Source: Phellopilus nigrolimitatus
Taxonomy: Eukaryota > Basidiomycota > Agaricomycetes > Hymenochaetales > Hymenochaetaceae
Length of the DNA: 52,808 nt
NCBI GenBank assembly: GCA_021029095.1
Contig: JAJOHG010000171.1
Location: 1 to 52,808 of the forward strand
Reading direction: 5' to 3'
The position numbers were made by a program, and so were the translations under genes. Positions 23,401 through 34,776 of the stretch are shown here, one piece after another (positions within the stretch are counted from its first letter, which is position 1; every line of letters starts with the position of its first letter). The notes below the pieces were generated by a model. That model had not been told where the DNA came from. It searched no databases and was given only the letters and a program-made list of their open reading frames with translations.

Positions 23401-23808
23401 ACGGTTAATCACGCAGCCCGCGAATACGTGTCGCGCTTATCGCCCCCTTTGACCCGCCTAAAACAAAAATATACCAGCACAGAGCCGTCCGTCCGCCAGC
23501 GCCGGATCTCCTTTGCCTCCTTCCTCTCCCTTTCAGGCTTCCTTCAGCAGGCTTCCATACATACACCTCGCAGCTCGGCGTTGCGTGGCGGACGTGGCAG
23601 CGCGGCGCTGCAGCCCGAGACACCGCGCACACCGCACCGCAAACTGCGCTTCGCGCCGCTCGCCCTTTGGCGTATATAGCAAGAACCCAGCTTAGCGCCC
23701 TCTCGCGTCTCTGCTTTGTTCTTTTTTCTTGCGTCGCCTCAAGTATATACATACATACGCCGCTACCGCTCGCCATCGCCGCCGCGTCCCCCGCGCGCGA
23801 CCGGCTTA

Positions 23809-26222
23809 CATGGGCCACCGCGAGATCCAGCTCGCGCTCGACCTGCCCCCGAGCCTGCGCCTCTACCCCTGCGCCGTCGCGGGCACCTGCCGGAAGGCCG
23901 GGAAGGCGACCCTGCACCTGCACCTGCACGACGACGGCGACGACGACGCCCTCGACGACGACGACGAAGACGACTGCGGCGCAGGCGACCTCGCGTTCGA
24001 GAACGGAACAGGCGCGCAGCACACGCACACGCACACGCATATGCACAGCGCAGCACCAGCACCAGCAGCAGCGCCCGCACCTGCGCAAGCACCACACCGA
24101 CCCCGGGCACGCGCACGCGCACGCGCACCAGCAGCACCAGCAGCGCACGTTCATCTTCTCCGCCGACTTCGCGCCGCGCGCGTCCGCGCGCGTGCGGCAC
24201 CGGCACCCCGCGTCGCTCGCGCGCGCGACGCTCGCCGCGCACGCGTTCGGCGCGCCGCCGCCCGCGTACGCGTTCGCGGACCGCGTCGCCGCGCCCGCGT
24301 ACGCGGCGCGCTTCTTCGAGTGCGTGGCGTCGCCGCCCTGGAGCACGAGCACGAGCTCGTCGGCCTCGTCGGCCTCGGCGGCGAGCAGCGCGGGCGCGGT
24401 CACGCCCGGCAGCGCGGCGGGCCCGAGCGCGGGCGGGTTCCCGTTCCCGCCGTTCGAGGCGCCGGCGTGCGCGGCGGCGGAGGACGCCGACGCGGGTGCG
24501 CGCGGGGCGTGGCGCGAGCTCGCGCTCGAGGACGGGGTTAGCGGGGCGTGGACGGCGGGGGGCGAGGGCCGGCTGGACGCGGGCCTGGGCGCGGCCCCGG
24601 GCCCGGGGCTCGAGCCGGAGAGTTTGAATGGGATTGGCAATACGGGCGACGCCCTGGCACGTTGTTGTGCTGCGCGGGGGCGCCCAGAGCGGCCGAGCGC
24701 CGGCGTGTGTGATGGCGATGGCGATGGTGGGAACGGGGAGGTGCGGCAGCAGCCACGGGCGCTGCTGGACGCGGGCGGGCGTTCCGCATCGGGCACCGGG
24801 GGCGCTTCTTGGACGGCCTGGGCTGCGTGTACATCGCAACCCCCGTCTGCTTCGCCGTCTGCTTCGCCTTCTGGGCCCGGCGCCTGCCCCTCTTCGCCCA
24901 GTCACGATCCCAGGCCCCACCACCACCACATGCCTCCTCTCCTAAAGCCGCACTGCCCGTCCTGCACCTGCGCCCACGCCCACTCCCCGCCGTCCTCCCC
25001 TCCCTCTGCCTCTGCCTCTGCCTCTGCATCCGCCTCTGTCTCTGCCTCCACCTCCACCTCTGCCTCCTCCGCGTCCACATCGACCTCCACGCCTGCGCCA
25101 TCCAGCCCGCACGCCCGCCCACCCCCCTACGCGCGCCCCCGCCCGTCCGCCCTGGCATCCGTCCTCCCGCCGAGCCTCCCCGCGACGCCCGCCGGCCCCG
25201 GCCCCAGCGCCCTGCGCCCGCGCGCCCGCCCCGCTCCCCGCCGCGCCGCATCCTACGAGCCCGAGCCCGCACCCGCCGCCCAGTCCATGTTCGCGGCCCT
25301 CTTCGCGGGCGGCCTCCCGAAGGAGGCGCGCGAAAAGGAGAAGGAGAAGGAGACGGAGATGAAGATGAAGATGGAAAAGGGAAGCGGAGAGCGGAGGAAG
25401 GAGGCGCAGGAGAGGAAGAGGGAGGCAGAGACAGAGGCGGAGGCGGAGGTGGGCCGCGCCAAGGCTGCGCTCGGCCCCGAGTGGCTCCCCATGTTCGGCA
25501 GCGCAGGCTGGACGCGCCTCTCCGCGCCGTCCTCGCCGTCCGCGGCAGAGCGCCCGGCGCCTCCACCAACGTCCGAGAGCGACTCGGACGGCGCCCGCGC
25601 GCGCGCGCGATCACGCAGATCGGGCGGGCCCGCGGGCGTGCAGAGGCCGCGGGGCACGGTGCGCTACACCCCGCCCCCGCGCGGCACGTTCCGCTCGTCG
25701 TATGCGCGCTTCCTGCGCGTGGAGGTGGCGGCGGCGTACTGGGCCGCGGGCGCGGGTGCGGGCGCGCCCGGGGCGGCCGTGCGCGCGGAGGAGGCGCGCC
25801 CGCCGCGCATCGGCCCGCCGGACCCCGAGGGCAGGCCGCCCCCGCCGCCTCCCTCGTCTCTCTCGCACCCATCAAAATCATCTCTCCTGACCACCACCAC
25901 CACCACCGCAACTACAACCAAGTCCCAATCGAAATCCACACCATGGCCGGCAGACACGCTAACCTGGACCGACGCGGCGGCGGCGGCACAGGCGCCGGTG
26001 CTGGGCGTGGCGGAGTTCGACTGCTTCAGCGCGGGGCGCGCGCGCGCGGCGACCGACCGCACGACGAGCGCGGCGTGGGTGCGCAGCCCCGCCGCGCCAC
26101 CGCCGCCCGCCGTGCGCCGCTGGCTCGCGGGCGCGCGCGCGGGTGGCGGCGGAACCAGCGGCGGCGGGGCTGCGCCCGTGGGCAGCGTCGAGGATGTTGC
26201 GGAGGAGGCGGGCGCGTGTTAG
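23809..26222 (+). CDS. Low-complexity GC-rich hypothetical protein, structure uncertain
   Basis: I do not recognise this gene. A likely start is the ATG at 23809 (MGHREIQLALDLPPS), followed by His/Asp-rich tracts. After a CAG/CAC repeat tract at about 24045-24080 the plausible frame changes by one nucleotide and continues as RTFIFSADFAP. A further block at 24755-24900 reads well in yet another frame and contains a membrane-like segment (CVYIATPVCFAVCFAFW), suggesting introns around 24620-24950. The 3' half (24955-26222) is one frame: Ser/Ala repeats, a Lys/Glu-rich coiled segment (EKEKEKETEMKMKMEKG), ALGPEWLPMFGSAGW, and a Gly-rich C-terminus. Third codon positions are almost all G or C. Overlapping long frames on both strands are base-composition artefacts. 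Confidence 0.45.
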
Positions 26223-26913
26223 GGAGAAGGAAAAAAAAAAAAGCTTGGTCGGTGGTGATTTGAACCGGACTCGGACTTGGACTCGGACTCGGACTGTCTT
26301 TCTCCATGCCAATTCACTATCTTCCATCTCAAATCATCTCTTTTTCATGGGGTTCTGGGTCCTACGATCCACGCGAATATCTGTGTCTTAATTCTGACCC
26401 GCTCCGACTAATTTCCCCCTATTTTTTTTCTTTTTTTTCTTTCGAACCTTGTCGCCACATCTGTACCACTAAAATCGCATTTCTGACGGCTTTTTTTCTC
26501 CCTCTCTCTATTTGTCTCCGCTTGTTTTTTTTTTTTTTTTTTCTTGTTTTTGTTTCTGGACTCTCCCGGGCTCGCGCTCTCGCTCTCCATGTACTCCCCC
26601 TGTATAATTTTATCTGTGCATTTGCATTTGCTTCCTTGCTTATGGTATTTTAGTTTTTACAATAAATTCCTTCAAGCTGCGATTGGATGTGGACCGCGGG
26701 TGGATGACCTCACTCAGACTCAGAGTCATTGGCCACCCGAGACTTCCGCGTCCCAAAACGGGAACAGCCCCGGCTGACACAACTAGGCGACGACACGGCA
26801 TTTCCTCGGCTACGCTCCTCCTTTTCTCCTCCTCCCTCCTCCTCCTCTCCCTCCCTCCTCAACAACAGCGAGCACGAACCCAAAAGACCGACAAAGGAAG
26901 AAAAAGAAAAACG
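26223..26913. other. Intergenic, pyrimidine-rich
   Basis: About 690 bp with long T and CT tracts (26420-26560 and 26810-26860), including a 15-17-T run near 26526. It probably combines the 3' end of the hypothetical gene with the CT-rich promoter/5' leader of the NIPA gene. Such CT-rich stretches are common just upstream of strongly expressed fungal genes. Confidence 0.45.
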
Positions 26914-28767
26914 ATGGCAGACGGCGCGCCGCCCCCGGACCCCGTGCCCGTGCACCACGCGAGCCCCGCCGTCGCGTTCATCATCGGCCTCTCCATCGTC
27001 CTCCTCGCGTCCATCCTCAACGCCGGCGGGCTCAACCTCACCAAGCTCGACCACGTATGTCCCCCCCTGCTCTGTTCTGCTGTGCCCAGATGTTTGCGGC
27101 GTGTGGCGCTTCTGAAACGCGACTGGCGGCTGACGGCTTGCGCAGGTCCGCACGAGCGCGGTGCCCAAGGCCGCCCGCAAGAAGGACTGGGCGCGCCCGC
27201 TCTGGCTCGTGGGCATGCTCCTCTACATGTACGTCCGCCCCCTCCCCTCCTCGAAAAAGAAAGAAAGAAAAAGAGGCTGATTGGCGACGATGCGCGCGCG
27301 CAGCCTGTCGCAGCTGATCGGCAGCACGCTCGCGCTCGAGTACCTGCGCGCGGAGTACGTCGCGCCGCTCGGGTCGACGTCGCTCATATTCAACTTCCTC
27401 TTTGCGTCCATGCTCGTCGGCACGCCCGTCACGAGCACCGACATCTACGTGCGTCCACGCTCTCCGGCGCTCCACCGCTAAATCACCACTAATACTAATA
27501 TCAACTCGCGCCGCGCACAGGGCACGATCATCGTGATCCTCGGCGTCGTCGGCATCGTCGCCTTCGGGTCGATCAACGCGGGGCTCGCCGCGGGCATGGA
27601 CATCGCGCGCCTCAGCGCGCTCTGGGGCCGCGCGCACTGGCTCGCGTACTTCGCCGCGATGGCGCTCGCGCTCGCGCTGCTCTTCCTCTTCGCCGCGCAG
27701 CTCGAGCGCATCCTCGCCGCGCGCGCGGACGTGGCCGCGGAGCCGTTCGCGGGCCAGGCGCGCCGCGGCGCCGCCGGCGGTAGCGCTGCGGCCGCCGCCG
27801 CCGCGGGGTGGCGCGCGCGCGTCCTGCGCGGGCACGCGCGTGCGATGGACTGGGTCGCGGAGAAGATCGAGGTGTGGACGGCGGCGAAGGACGACAAGAC
27901 GATCGCGTGGACGCTGGGCATCGGCTGGGCGTGCTGCGGCGGCGGGCTCGCGGGCGGGTGTCTGGTGTTCGCCCGGACGTCGTAAGTGCACCCCGTTCTT
28001 TTCTCTCGCCGTCGACGTGGCTTGGCGCTCACCGGCCCCACCTTCCCCGCAGCGTGAAGCTCATCTCCGGCACGCTCGCGCACGAGAACACGGGGAACCA
28101 GTTCGCGCACGCGGCGGCGGTCGCGACGTTCGTGTTCCTCGGCGCGACGGCGGCGCTGCAGATCCTGTGCCTCAACCGCGCGCTCAAGGCGTACGACTCG
28201 ACGCTCGTCGTGCCCGTGTTCTACGGCGTGTACACCGGCACGGGCTTCCTCGACGCGCTCGTGTTCAACGACGAGGTCGACGCGTACCGCCCGTGGACGC
28301 TCGTCCTCATATTCACGTCCGTCCTCGTGCTCATCGCGGGCGTCGTGCTGCTCACGCACAAGAAGCCCGACGCGAAGGCGGGCGCGGGCGCGGGCGCGGG
28401 TGCGGGCGTCGCGCTCACTGCGCTCCCCGCGCCGCGCCGCGCGAAGGGCGCGGGGAAGGGCGCCCGCGGAGACGACGAAGGGGATGCGCTGCACGCGCCG
28501 GAGGCGCACCGCGCTGCGGACCCGGCGGTGTGGGAGCTCGGGGACGCGAGCGACGACGACGACGGCGCGGGGGACGACGACGCGACGCTCGCGGGCTCGC
28601 GGGACAGCGACGGGGACGGCGCGGGCGCGGAGGACGGCCCGGCCTCCCCCGCCTCCCCTGCCGCCGGCGCCGGGAGGAGGGTCGGGCTTGTGGGGAGCAC
28701 GCCGGGCGAGGAGGGCCGCGGGCTGATGGCGCGCGGGGAGGACGAGCGCGAGCTCGACGAGTGGTGA
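26914..28767 (+). CDS. NIPA-family magnesium transporter
   Basis: Five exons, 26914-27054, 27146-27228, 27304-27448, 27521-27981 and 28053-28767, join without any phase conflict to 514 aa. The membrane core matches the NIPA family (Pfam Mg_trans_NIPA), a DMT-like set of about nine helices: SPAVAFIIGLSIVLLASIL, LWLVGMLLYILSQLIGST with EYLRAEYVAPLGSTSLIFN, GTIIVILGVVGIVAFGS, NQFAHAAAVATFVFLGA, LNRALKAYDSTLVVPVFYG and TLVLIFTSVLVLIAGV. Proteins of this family carry Mg2+ across plasma or endosomal membranes. The loop between helices is enlarged (Ala/Gly-rich, about 27740-27900), and the C-terminal tail of about 120 residues is acidic and low-complexity. Codon use is extremely GC-rich. No lesion seen. 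Confidence 0.9.
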
Positions 28768-29379
28768 CCCCGGTCTGGGTTCTGATTTCCTTTCGTTTCA
28801 CGCGATATATTATAGACTAATGGAATAATGCACGGCAACTTTGTATATATACGCATCGCACGCACGCACGCATCGCACGCACCGCATCGCACGCAGTCTG
28901 CTTTTTCTTGTTTTTGTTTTTGTTTTTGTTTTTGTTCTCGTGTTGCATACTTACTTACATGTTGAGTTTTTGGGGGAATGGGATGGATTGGATTGATTTT
29001 TTTTTTTTTGCACGTAGACGGTGCTTTTTTTGGAGTGCGGGGCGAAGTGAAAGCGGGCTTGTGCGGCGAGGGCGGGTGCGCATGTCCGGGACGGTGGCCG
29101 CCTGCAGACAGGAGAGGCCTTTCGCGTTTTTCGCTCCCGACTCCAGGCCTCGCTGCGCAAGCTGCGAGAGGCGCTCGCTATACATGCACATAATTTGGAA
29201 GGGCGGGGAACGCCCCTCTTCAGATTACCCCGCACTAGATTATTTCCCATTTCATACTTTATTCCTGGCTGGCTTACGGAAATGCCATCGCATTGTAAAT
29301 CTACTAGACACATCTCGCGGGTTGTCCAATCTATTGTAGCACCTCCGAATAAAAGCTTACGGGACGTCATCTACTATAT
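28768..29379. other. Intergenic with simple repeats
   Basis: About 610 bp between the NIPA gene and the right-hand array. Holds a CGCACGCA-type repeat (28855-28896) and a (GTTTTT)n repeat (28910-28936). No gene recognised. Similarity to the other array units stops at the 3' end of copy M1 (about 29390). Confidence 0.5.
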
Positions 29380-29676
29380 TTATGTACAATGCATCTTGTA
29401 GAAGCGCTGCCAATACGTGAGCACGTCAGTGTGATACTTCACTCTCATTTTTGCGATGTAGATATCCCCCGTCGCTTGAGGGTTCTGCCTCCTGATATCC
29501 AGCTCTTCGATAGCAAAATCGACCGCTATTTTAGCGAAATGTATTTGACCTCTGACATCTTCAGGCATGCGGTCGCTGACGAGGCACTTGTCGGCTCGAC
29601 TCATTATCTCATCTAGGTCACTTTGTAGGACTACGTGTCCATACTGGTCGGGATTGTCCAGAATAAAATCCTCCAT
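29380..29676 (-). CDS. Small helical protein of the NPQ-W family, copy M1
   Basis: 98 aa from the AACATG-context start at 29676. The same frame is open upstream through the conserved ALADFN of exon 2, but the upstream first-exon ATG is lost (CAACAAACAAG replaces it), so the internal ATG is chosen. The GP motif is weak here (SDRMPEDV), the middle helix is FAKIAVDFAIEELDI, the NPQ motif is RQNPQA, and the C-terminus is KMRVKYHTDVLTYWQRFY. It groups with P1 and the C-terminal half of M3. The usual 3' flank is missing, so this unit marks the left end of the tandem array. No signal peptide. Function unknown. Confidence 0.65.
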   Translation of the reverse strand: MEDFILDNPDQYGHVVLQSDLDEIMSRADKCLVSDRMPEDVRGQIHFAKIAVDFAIEELDIRRQNPQATGDIYIAKMRVKYHTDVLTYWQRFYKMHCT

Positions 29677-30160
29677 GTTAAAGTCTGCAAGTGCGTTGTC
29701 CCAGAACAAGACAGATATGAATAAGCACTGCAGATTGCTGCAGAATCCAGATCAGTCTGATGCTCACCTTGTTTGTTGTAAGTAGGTGTGTTGAGGCGAG
29801 AAAGGCTGTCAGTGATGCCTCTTATATAGAAAATGGTCCTGTGCAAAGCGGCTCACAGACAGGTTTGCCAGGACGCAGACGGTGCAAACAGTTACGGGCC
29901 TCGTATCCAGCATTGTGTGCGTAGCCTGGCAACTGGCAGACGGAAGATTGCCCGCAGAGCATGCAGTATTGCAGATTACCTGCAAAGCATGCAGCATTGC
30001 TCTACGTCCTTGGCAGAAAACGCCACTGTCTCCAGGACAACTGCAGCTCCATACGTGTGCACCATTGCGGCTCCCTGGCCGTCAGCGGCGCGCGCCGTGC
30101 ACCCGTGCACCTGCACTGGGCGCGGACGTGGCGGCGCGCTGTTTTTGAACAAGGATGCAA
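29677..30160 (-). promoter_or_regulatory. Leader, intron and promoter module of copy M1
   Basis: Reading on the minus strand: TATA box CTATATAAG (29829-29821), leader, intron with donor GTGAGC and acceptor GGGACAA (the usual GGGACAG is altered to GGGACAA at about 29698, so splicing at that site may be lost), then the start. Upstream are imperfect repeats around GCATGC (AAAGCATGCAGCATTGC and AGAGCATGCAGTATTGC) shared with all copies. Confidence 0.55.
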
Positions 30161-30479
30161 AGGTGCTCGCTCGGACTGGAGATGGCCATGGCCATTTGGG
30201 CCCGCCTAGGTTGTGCGCGGATGTCTTTCGGCGACTTGGAGTTCGCGGCGGCGCGGGCGGATCTGCAGACGGGGCAGGCCAGGAGGCCTGTTCTGCTGTT
30301 GCTGTTGTTGCTGGTTGTGCCGTCTTCTGCTGCCTTTCTTGCCCATCTGCGGGCTGCAGCGCGAATCTCGACGGGTCTTGGGCCGGTAGGCTTGCGGGTT
30401 TGCTGCATGCATCGTCCTTCCACACCCGCAGAATCGGCCTGGAGCGAGACGCAGGCGAGGGGGCGCGGCACGGCGCTCC

Positions 30480-31480
30480 TCTTGCGGAGATCACGACACT
30501 TTTCAGTACTATTAGAGGTTGTGGTTCGCCGTGCGTGGAGGGGCGCCGGCCTTGTCACGTCGGAGCTTCGTCGTGGCGAGGCGAGGCGAGGCGAGGCGAG
30601 GCGACGCGCTTCCTAGGAAGAGCAGATTTGAAATATAAATCTGCTTTTCCTCCGTCCAGCGATGACGGGCAGGCGGGCGCGAGTACTGCCAGGCACGGGC
30701 GCGCCCCATCGGCCCCGCGTTGTCTTCGCGTCTGCGGCATCTCGAATGAGCCGCGCCGCCCCGTGAACAAGGAGCCAACGACGACGAACAAGGCGCCGGC
30801 GCGCGGCGCGTTGTGGCGCTTTGTCCTTTGAGATTTGGACGTATACAGTATAGCAAAGGTCGGGGGCGGCCTGCGTCTGGCCCGCTGCGAGAATGCGGCT
30901 TCCTTAGCGTAGTGAGCGAAGCCACCCCCGTTGTTCTCTGCCCTTTGCACTTTGCGCGGCGAGCCAGCTGTGTGCACGCGCGTCGACTGCATCCGCGGCG
31001 AATAGCTCTGCCCACAAGTCGCGTGTCGCGGCGGAACGCGCACTCTCGCCAATGCGCGCGTGCTGTGCTTGTCCACCCTGCACGCGTGCCCCACCTTCCA
31101 TGCCGTCCAACGACATCCGCCGAGTCTATTTCCCATCTTCCAAGTCGTCCCTATACATTCACATGCGCACGCATGCGGAATCCGGCATCCGCCTCCCTCC
31201 GGAAGACTAACACATACATTTGTATAGTACGCTTCCCTGCGCATGCGGTATACGTGCGCAGAAACCTCTCCTCGACAGAATGCCTAAATCTGCACTGTCG
31301 GCCCATGTCTGTCTGTGTGTCTTAGTCTATACCGCTATCGCTTTGCTCCCGGCTCACATGGCCGCGCGGATTTGGCTACTCGGATGCCAGTAAGCCGAAA
31401 AAGTCTACTGTCGATATTGCAGTCGATAACAAAGAAAACGCGCATTGCACGTAGATTTACTAATACAACAGTGCTGTATC
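30480..31480 (-). repeat. Modules V and D of the first array unit
   Basis: Non-coding DNA repeated at 32640-33735 and, with an LTR insertion, at 35400-36140. Module V contains a (GGCGA)n microsatellite at 30578-30604 that the other units lack. Module D spans about 31276-31480 (CCTAAATCTGCACTGTCGG through AACAAAGAAAACGCGCATTG). Open frames across these modules have no domains and are not conserved between units. Confidence 0.6.
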
Positions 31481-31739
31481 CACACGGGACATTTGCTCCC
31501 TGCAGCGCGCAGACTCCAGCATGGAATGCGAAAGCTCAAATAGCGTGTCCGGCCGGGAGCTCACGCTCCGGCGGCTGCGGCACTGGCCATGCATTGGAAT
31601 ACGCAGAAGCGGTAGCGCGCTCATATTCACACAAAGAAACACAGCATGCGGACATTTTCTCTGGCAGGAGGGGTTGCTGTGCCGCGCAGGGGCAGCTCGC
31701 CTATATTACTACTTCAACCGTTATAAGTGAGATACTGTC

Positions 31740-32057
31740 CTATTGGAGATACTGTCGCATTAGCCTTTCTCTCTTCCAAACGTTTTTCCAAAAATCGAGC
31801 AAGGTTTTCATGTCCTGCAGTGTCCTTTCTGCTTCGGCTTCCTCCTCCATCAGCTGCGGATTTCTCCAATCCTCCAGCCTTTTCTGACGGGCAAGTTCCA
31901 GCTCTTTCTGAGCGGAATCAGCCGTCATCTCAGCCAGAATTACTCTCCATTCGAATTGTTTAAGACGCGTCTCGAGGGGGCCGGCGAGGATGCCGTCAAG
32001 GATTCTATTTTCTTGATCTATCACGTCTTGTGTTCTGGCGTGGACATTGGACTGCAT
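31740..32057 (-). CDS. Small helical protein of the NPQ-W family, copy M2
   Basis: 105 aa from ATG 32057 in the AACATG context. The intron and ALADFN frame upstream are conserved, but the first-exon ATG has become ACG through a small deletion. Motifs in order: ILAGPLETRL near residue 28, the helix MTADSAQKELELARQK, WRNPQL near residue 70, and LQDMKTLLDFWKNVW near the end. Highly charged, no signal or membrane segment, predicted helical hairpin. It groups with M4 and the N-terminal half of M3. The conserved 3' flank (GTAGTAATATAGGCGAGCTG) follows the stop. Function unknown. Confidence 0.7.
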   Translation of the reverse strand: MQSNVHARTQDVIDQENRILDGILAGPLETRLKQFEWRVILAEMTADSAQKELELARQKRLEDWRNPQLMEEEAEAERTLQDMKTLLDFWKNVWKRERLMRQYLQ

Positions 32058-32510
32058 GTTAAAGTCTGCAAGTGCGCTGTCCCGGAACAAAACAGATACG
32101 AATAAGCGCTGCAGATCGCCGCAGATCAGTCAGATGCTCACCTTGTTTCTGGCGTTGAGGCGAGAAAGGCTGCCAGCGATGCGTCTTATATAGAGAATGA
32201 GCCTGTGCAAACTCGCGCACAGACAAGTTTGCCAGGGTGCAGATGGCGCAAACAACTACGGGACTCGTATCCAGCATTGTGTGCGTAGCCTGACAACTGG
32301 CAGGCGGAAGATTGCTTGCAGAGCATGCAGTATTGCAGCATTGCTCCACGTCCTTGGCAGAAAACACCACTGTTTCCAAGACGATGCAGCCGCATACCTG
32401 TGCACCATTGCGGCTCCCTTTTCGCCAGCGGCGCACGCCGCGCGCCCGTGCACCCGCACTGGGCGCGGATGCGGCGGCGGCGCGCTGTTTTTGAACAAGA
32501 ATGCAAACGC
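32058..32510 (-). promoter_or_regulatory. Leader, intron and promoter module of copy M2
   Basis: TATA box CTATATAAG at 32193-32185 on the minus strand; leader with intron donor GTGAGC and acceptor GGGACAG as in other copies. The upstream block with GCATGC-centred repeats and the GGAACCGCAATG-like block continues to about 32510 and is followed by module V. Confidence 0.6.
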
Positions 32511-32639
32511 TCGCGGGCGGCGCGTCCGCCCGCGGGTGCTCGCTCGTACCGGACATGCCCATGGCCATTTGGGCCCGCCCAGGTCCTGCTTGGTTGTGCG
32601 CGGATGTCTTTCGGCGACTTGGAGTTTGCGGCGGCGGCG

Positions 32640-33735
32640 CGGAGCTGCAGACGGGACAGGGAGGCGCGGGCTTTGCCGCGTCGGAGCTTCGTCGCGGCGA
32701 CGCGACGCGACGCGTCGCCAGATTCGCATCTCGTGACCTTTCTTCCTTTAAATCTGCCTTTTCCTCCGCCCGGCGATGGCGTGCAGGCAGGCACGAACAC
32801 TGCCGAGCACCGGCGCACCGGCTGCTGCCCGGAGCCCTGTGAGCCGGGCCCCATCGTCCCCACGTCGTCTTCGCGTCTGCGCGCGGCATCTCGAAGGAGC
32901 CGCGCCGCGCGTTATGGTGCTTTTTCCTTTGAGGTTCGGTTGTATACAGGTCGGGGGCGGCTTGCGTCTGGCCCGCCGCGAGAATGCGGCTTCCTAAGCG
33001 TAGTGAGCGAAGCCACCCTCTCTGCGCTTTGGGGAACGCGTCGATCGCCAATCTGTGCGCTGTGCCGCCCGGGATGAAACCCGTAAGTAGCAAAGATTAT
33101 GTCTTCGTTTCCGAATCCGGGGTTTTTTTTTTCCAGATTTGGGTCGGCGCCGCATCCTCTTCATTTTCGGTGTTTTCGGTATTTTCGGTGTTTTCGGTAT
33201 TTTGTCGGCTGATTCGTCATCCGCCGATCCGATGCAAATCAGGTCTCCTTCCACGCCGTCCAACGACATCCGAGTCTACTTCCCGTCTTCCAAGTCGTCC
33301 CTATACACGCACGCGCGCACGCCGGACGTCCCTCCGGACGCACGCGTCCCTTCTTCCCGGTCTCTCGGCCGCAGCACATGCATTTGTATAACGGGCTTCC
33401 CCGTTCGCCTCCCCCCCGGACATCCGGACCTACATGTGCGTGCACGGCGAGGCCTCGCCCCCCGGGTGCGCAGAAGCCCTACGCGCAGAAGCCTCTCTTC
33501 GACAGAGTGCCTAAATGTACGCTATATCGGCTCGTATCTTATGTCTGTCTATACCGCTATCGCGTTGCTCCCAGCCCACACGGCCGCCCGGATTTGGCGA
33601 CTCGGGATGGGGATGCGATCGGGATGCCAGCAAGCCGCAAAACGTCTACTTGTCGATATTGAATTTGCAGTCGACAACAACAACAAAGAAAACGCGCATT
33701 GCACGTAGATTTTACTAATACAACAGTGGTATATC
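32640..33735 (-). repeat. Modules V and D of the second array unit
   Basis: Same order as the first unit. Includes a tandem repeat of TTTTCGGTATTTTCGGTG type at about 33164-33205, absent from the other units, and the D block at 33505-33735. Adjacent 33736-34042 is the 3' flank of copy M3. Confidence 0.6.
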
Positions 33736-34042
33736 GACACGGGACGTCTGCTCCCCGCCCAGCACGCGCTCCCCGGCTCGCTGCCTGCACAGCGGGAAGG
33801 CCCGGCGCCCAGCACGCACGCACGCACGCGTGGTCTGGGGCGGTATATTCAGAGGAGCTCACGTGATGGCGGCTGCGGCGCTGGCCATGCGCAAATGCGC
33901 GGTGGGCTAACTGCCAACCTTGGTGGCGCGCTCGCAGTCATACAGAGAAAGAAACGAAAACAAAATCAGCATGCGAACGCCTTCTTGTGCGGGAGGGGCG
34001 CTGTACCACGCAGGGCAGCCCGCAAATATTACTTCAGTTGTT

Positions 34043-34776
34043 CTAACTGGGATACATTCCGACTATTCTATGATATTCCAAGTAGTCCGTCCAATACTGG
34101 CTCACATCTTCCATAAACTTCAGTCGCAATTCTGTTCTGGGTTTCCGCGACACTTGTGGGTCCCCCTGCTTGGCTGCACAAATTCTTCTCAGTGACCTGT
34201 TCATCTGTGAAACCCTTATCGTTGCCTGATTCAACAAGTCTCTGGCTTGCCCAATACATTCATTGTGGCAGCCGGTGGGGTCGGCAGTGGCCTCAGCTAT
34301 TTCTGTATCTTTAACTTTGTTATCATAGCGGGCGGGGCCGTACGGAAACGTGGGCTCCCCTTTGAAACGATCAATTTTTTTGACAAAGTCCTCCCAAAAC
34401 TTGAGCAAAAAATACATATGCTTCTGTCCATTTTCTGCCTCTTTAACTCGGGTGTCCTTATCCAACAGCAGCAGATCTTCATGGGCAAGTTCCACTTCTT
34501 CCTTGGCGAGTTCAAGTGTGCACTGAGCGATGGCTACTTGTTGTTTTCCCTTTTCAAGATGTGTTTCGCGGGGGCCGGCAAGGATGCGGCGACAGGCTTC
34601 TAGTACCCAGTTTATATCGTCATTGGTAATTGCACCTTTATACCTGCTGGCGTCGAGCAGCAGACTATTCCGTTGCATGTTAAAGTCTGCAGGTGTGCTG
34701 TTCCATAACGAGACAGATATGAATAAGCGCTGCAGATCGCCGCAGATCAGTTAGATGCTCACCTTGTTTCTGGCAT
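34043..34776 (-). CDS. Two-domain protein of the NPQ-W family, copy M3
   Basis: Exon 1 is only 14 nt (34776-34763, ATGCCAGAAACAAG). A 65-nt intron follows (34762-34698), then exon 2 (34697-34043). Together they give 222 aa in one frame, about twice the usual family length. The N-terminal unit carries ILAGPRETHL, AIAQCTLELAKEEVELA and FLLKFWEDFVKK, like M2 and M4. The C-terminal unit carries ARDLLNQATIRVSQM, QGDPQV and LRLKFMEDVSQYWTDYL, like P1 and M1. It therefore looks like a fusion of two subfamilies or an internal duplication. No signal peptide or membrane segment. The intact first exon, splice sites and long open frame favour expression. Function unknown. Confidence 0.7.

Noticed and set aside
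23405..25911. Very long minus-strand open frames (463 and 457 codons)
   Set aside because: They lie opposite a GC-extreme coding region; composition is Arg/Ala/Pro repeats without domains, as expected from antisense of GC-rich codons.
27038..28509. Long minus-strand open frames opposite the NIPA gene
   Set aside because: Antisense shadows of a gene whose five exons join perfectly to a known transporter family.
29833..30831. 332-codon frame across the promoter and module V of unit 1
   Set aside because: Runs through non-coding modules repeated elsewhere where the frame is not kept; low-complexity product.
32059..33093. 344-codon minus-strand frame across the second array unit
   Set aside because: Overlaps the M2 start, intron and promoter; frame not conserved in other units, so it is an artefact of GC-rich repeats.
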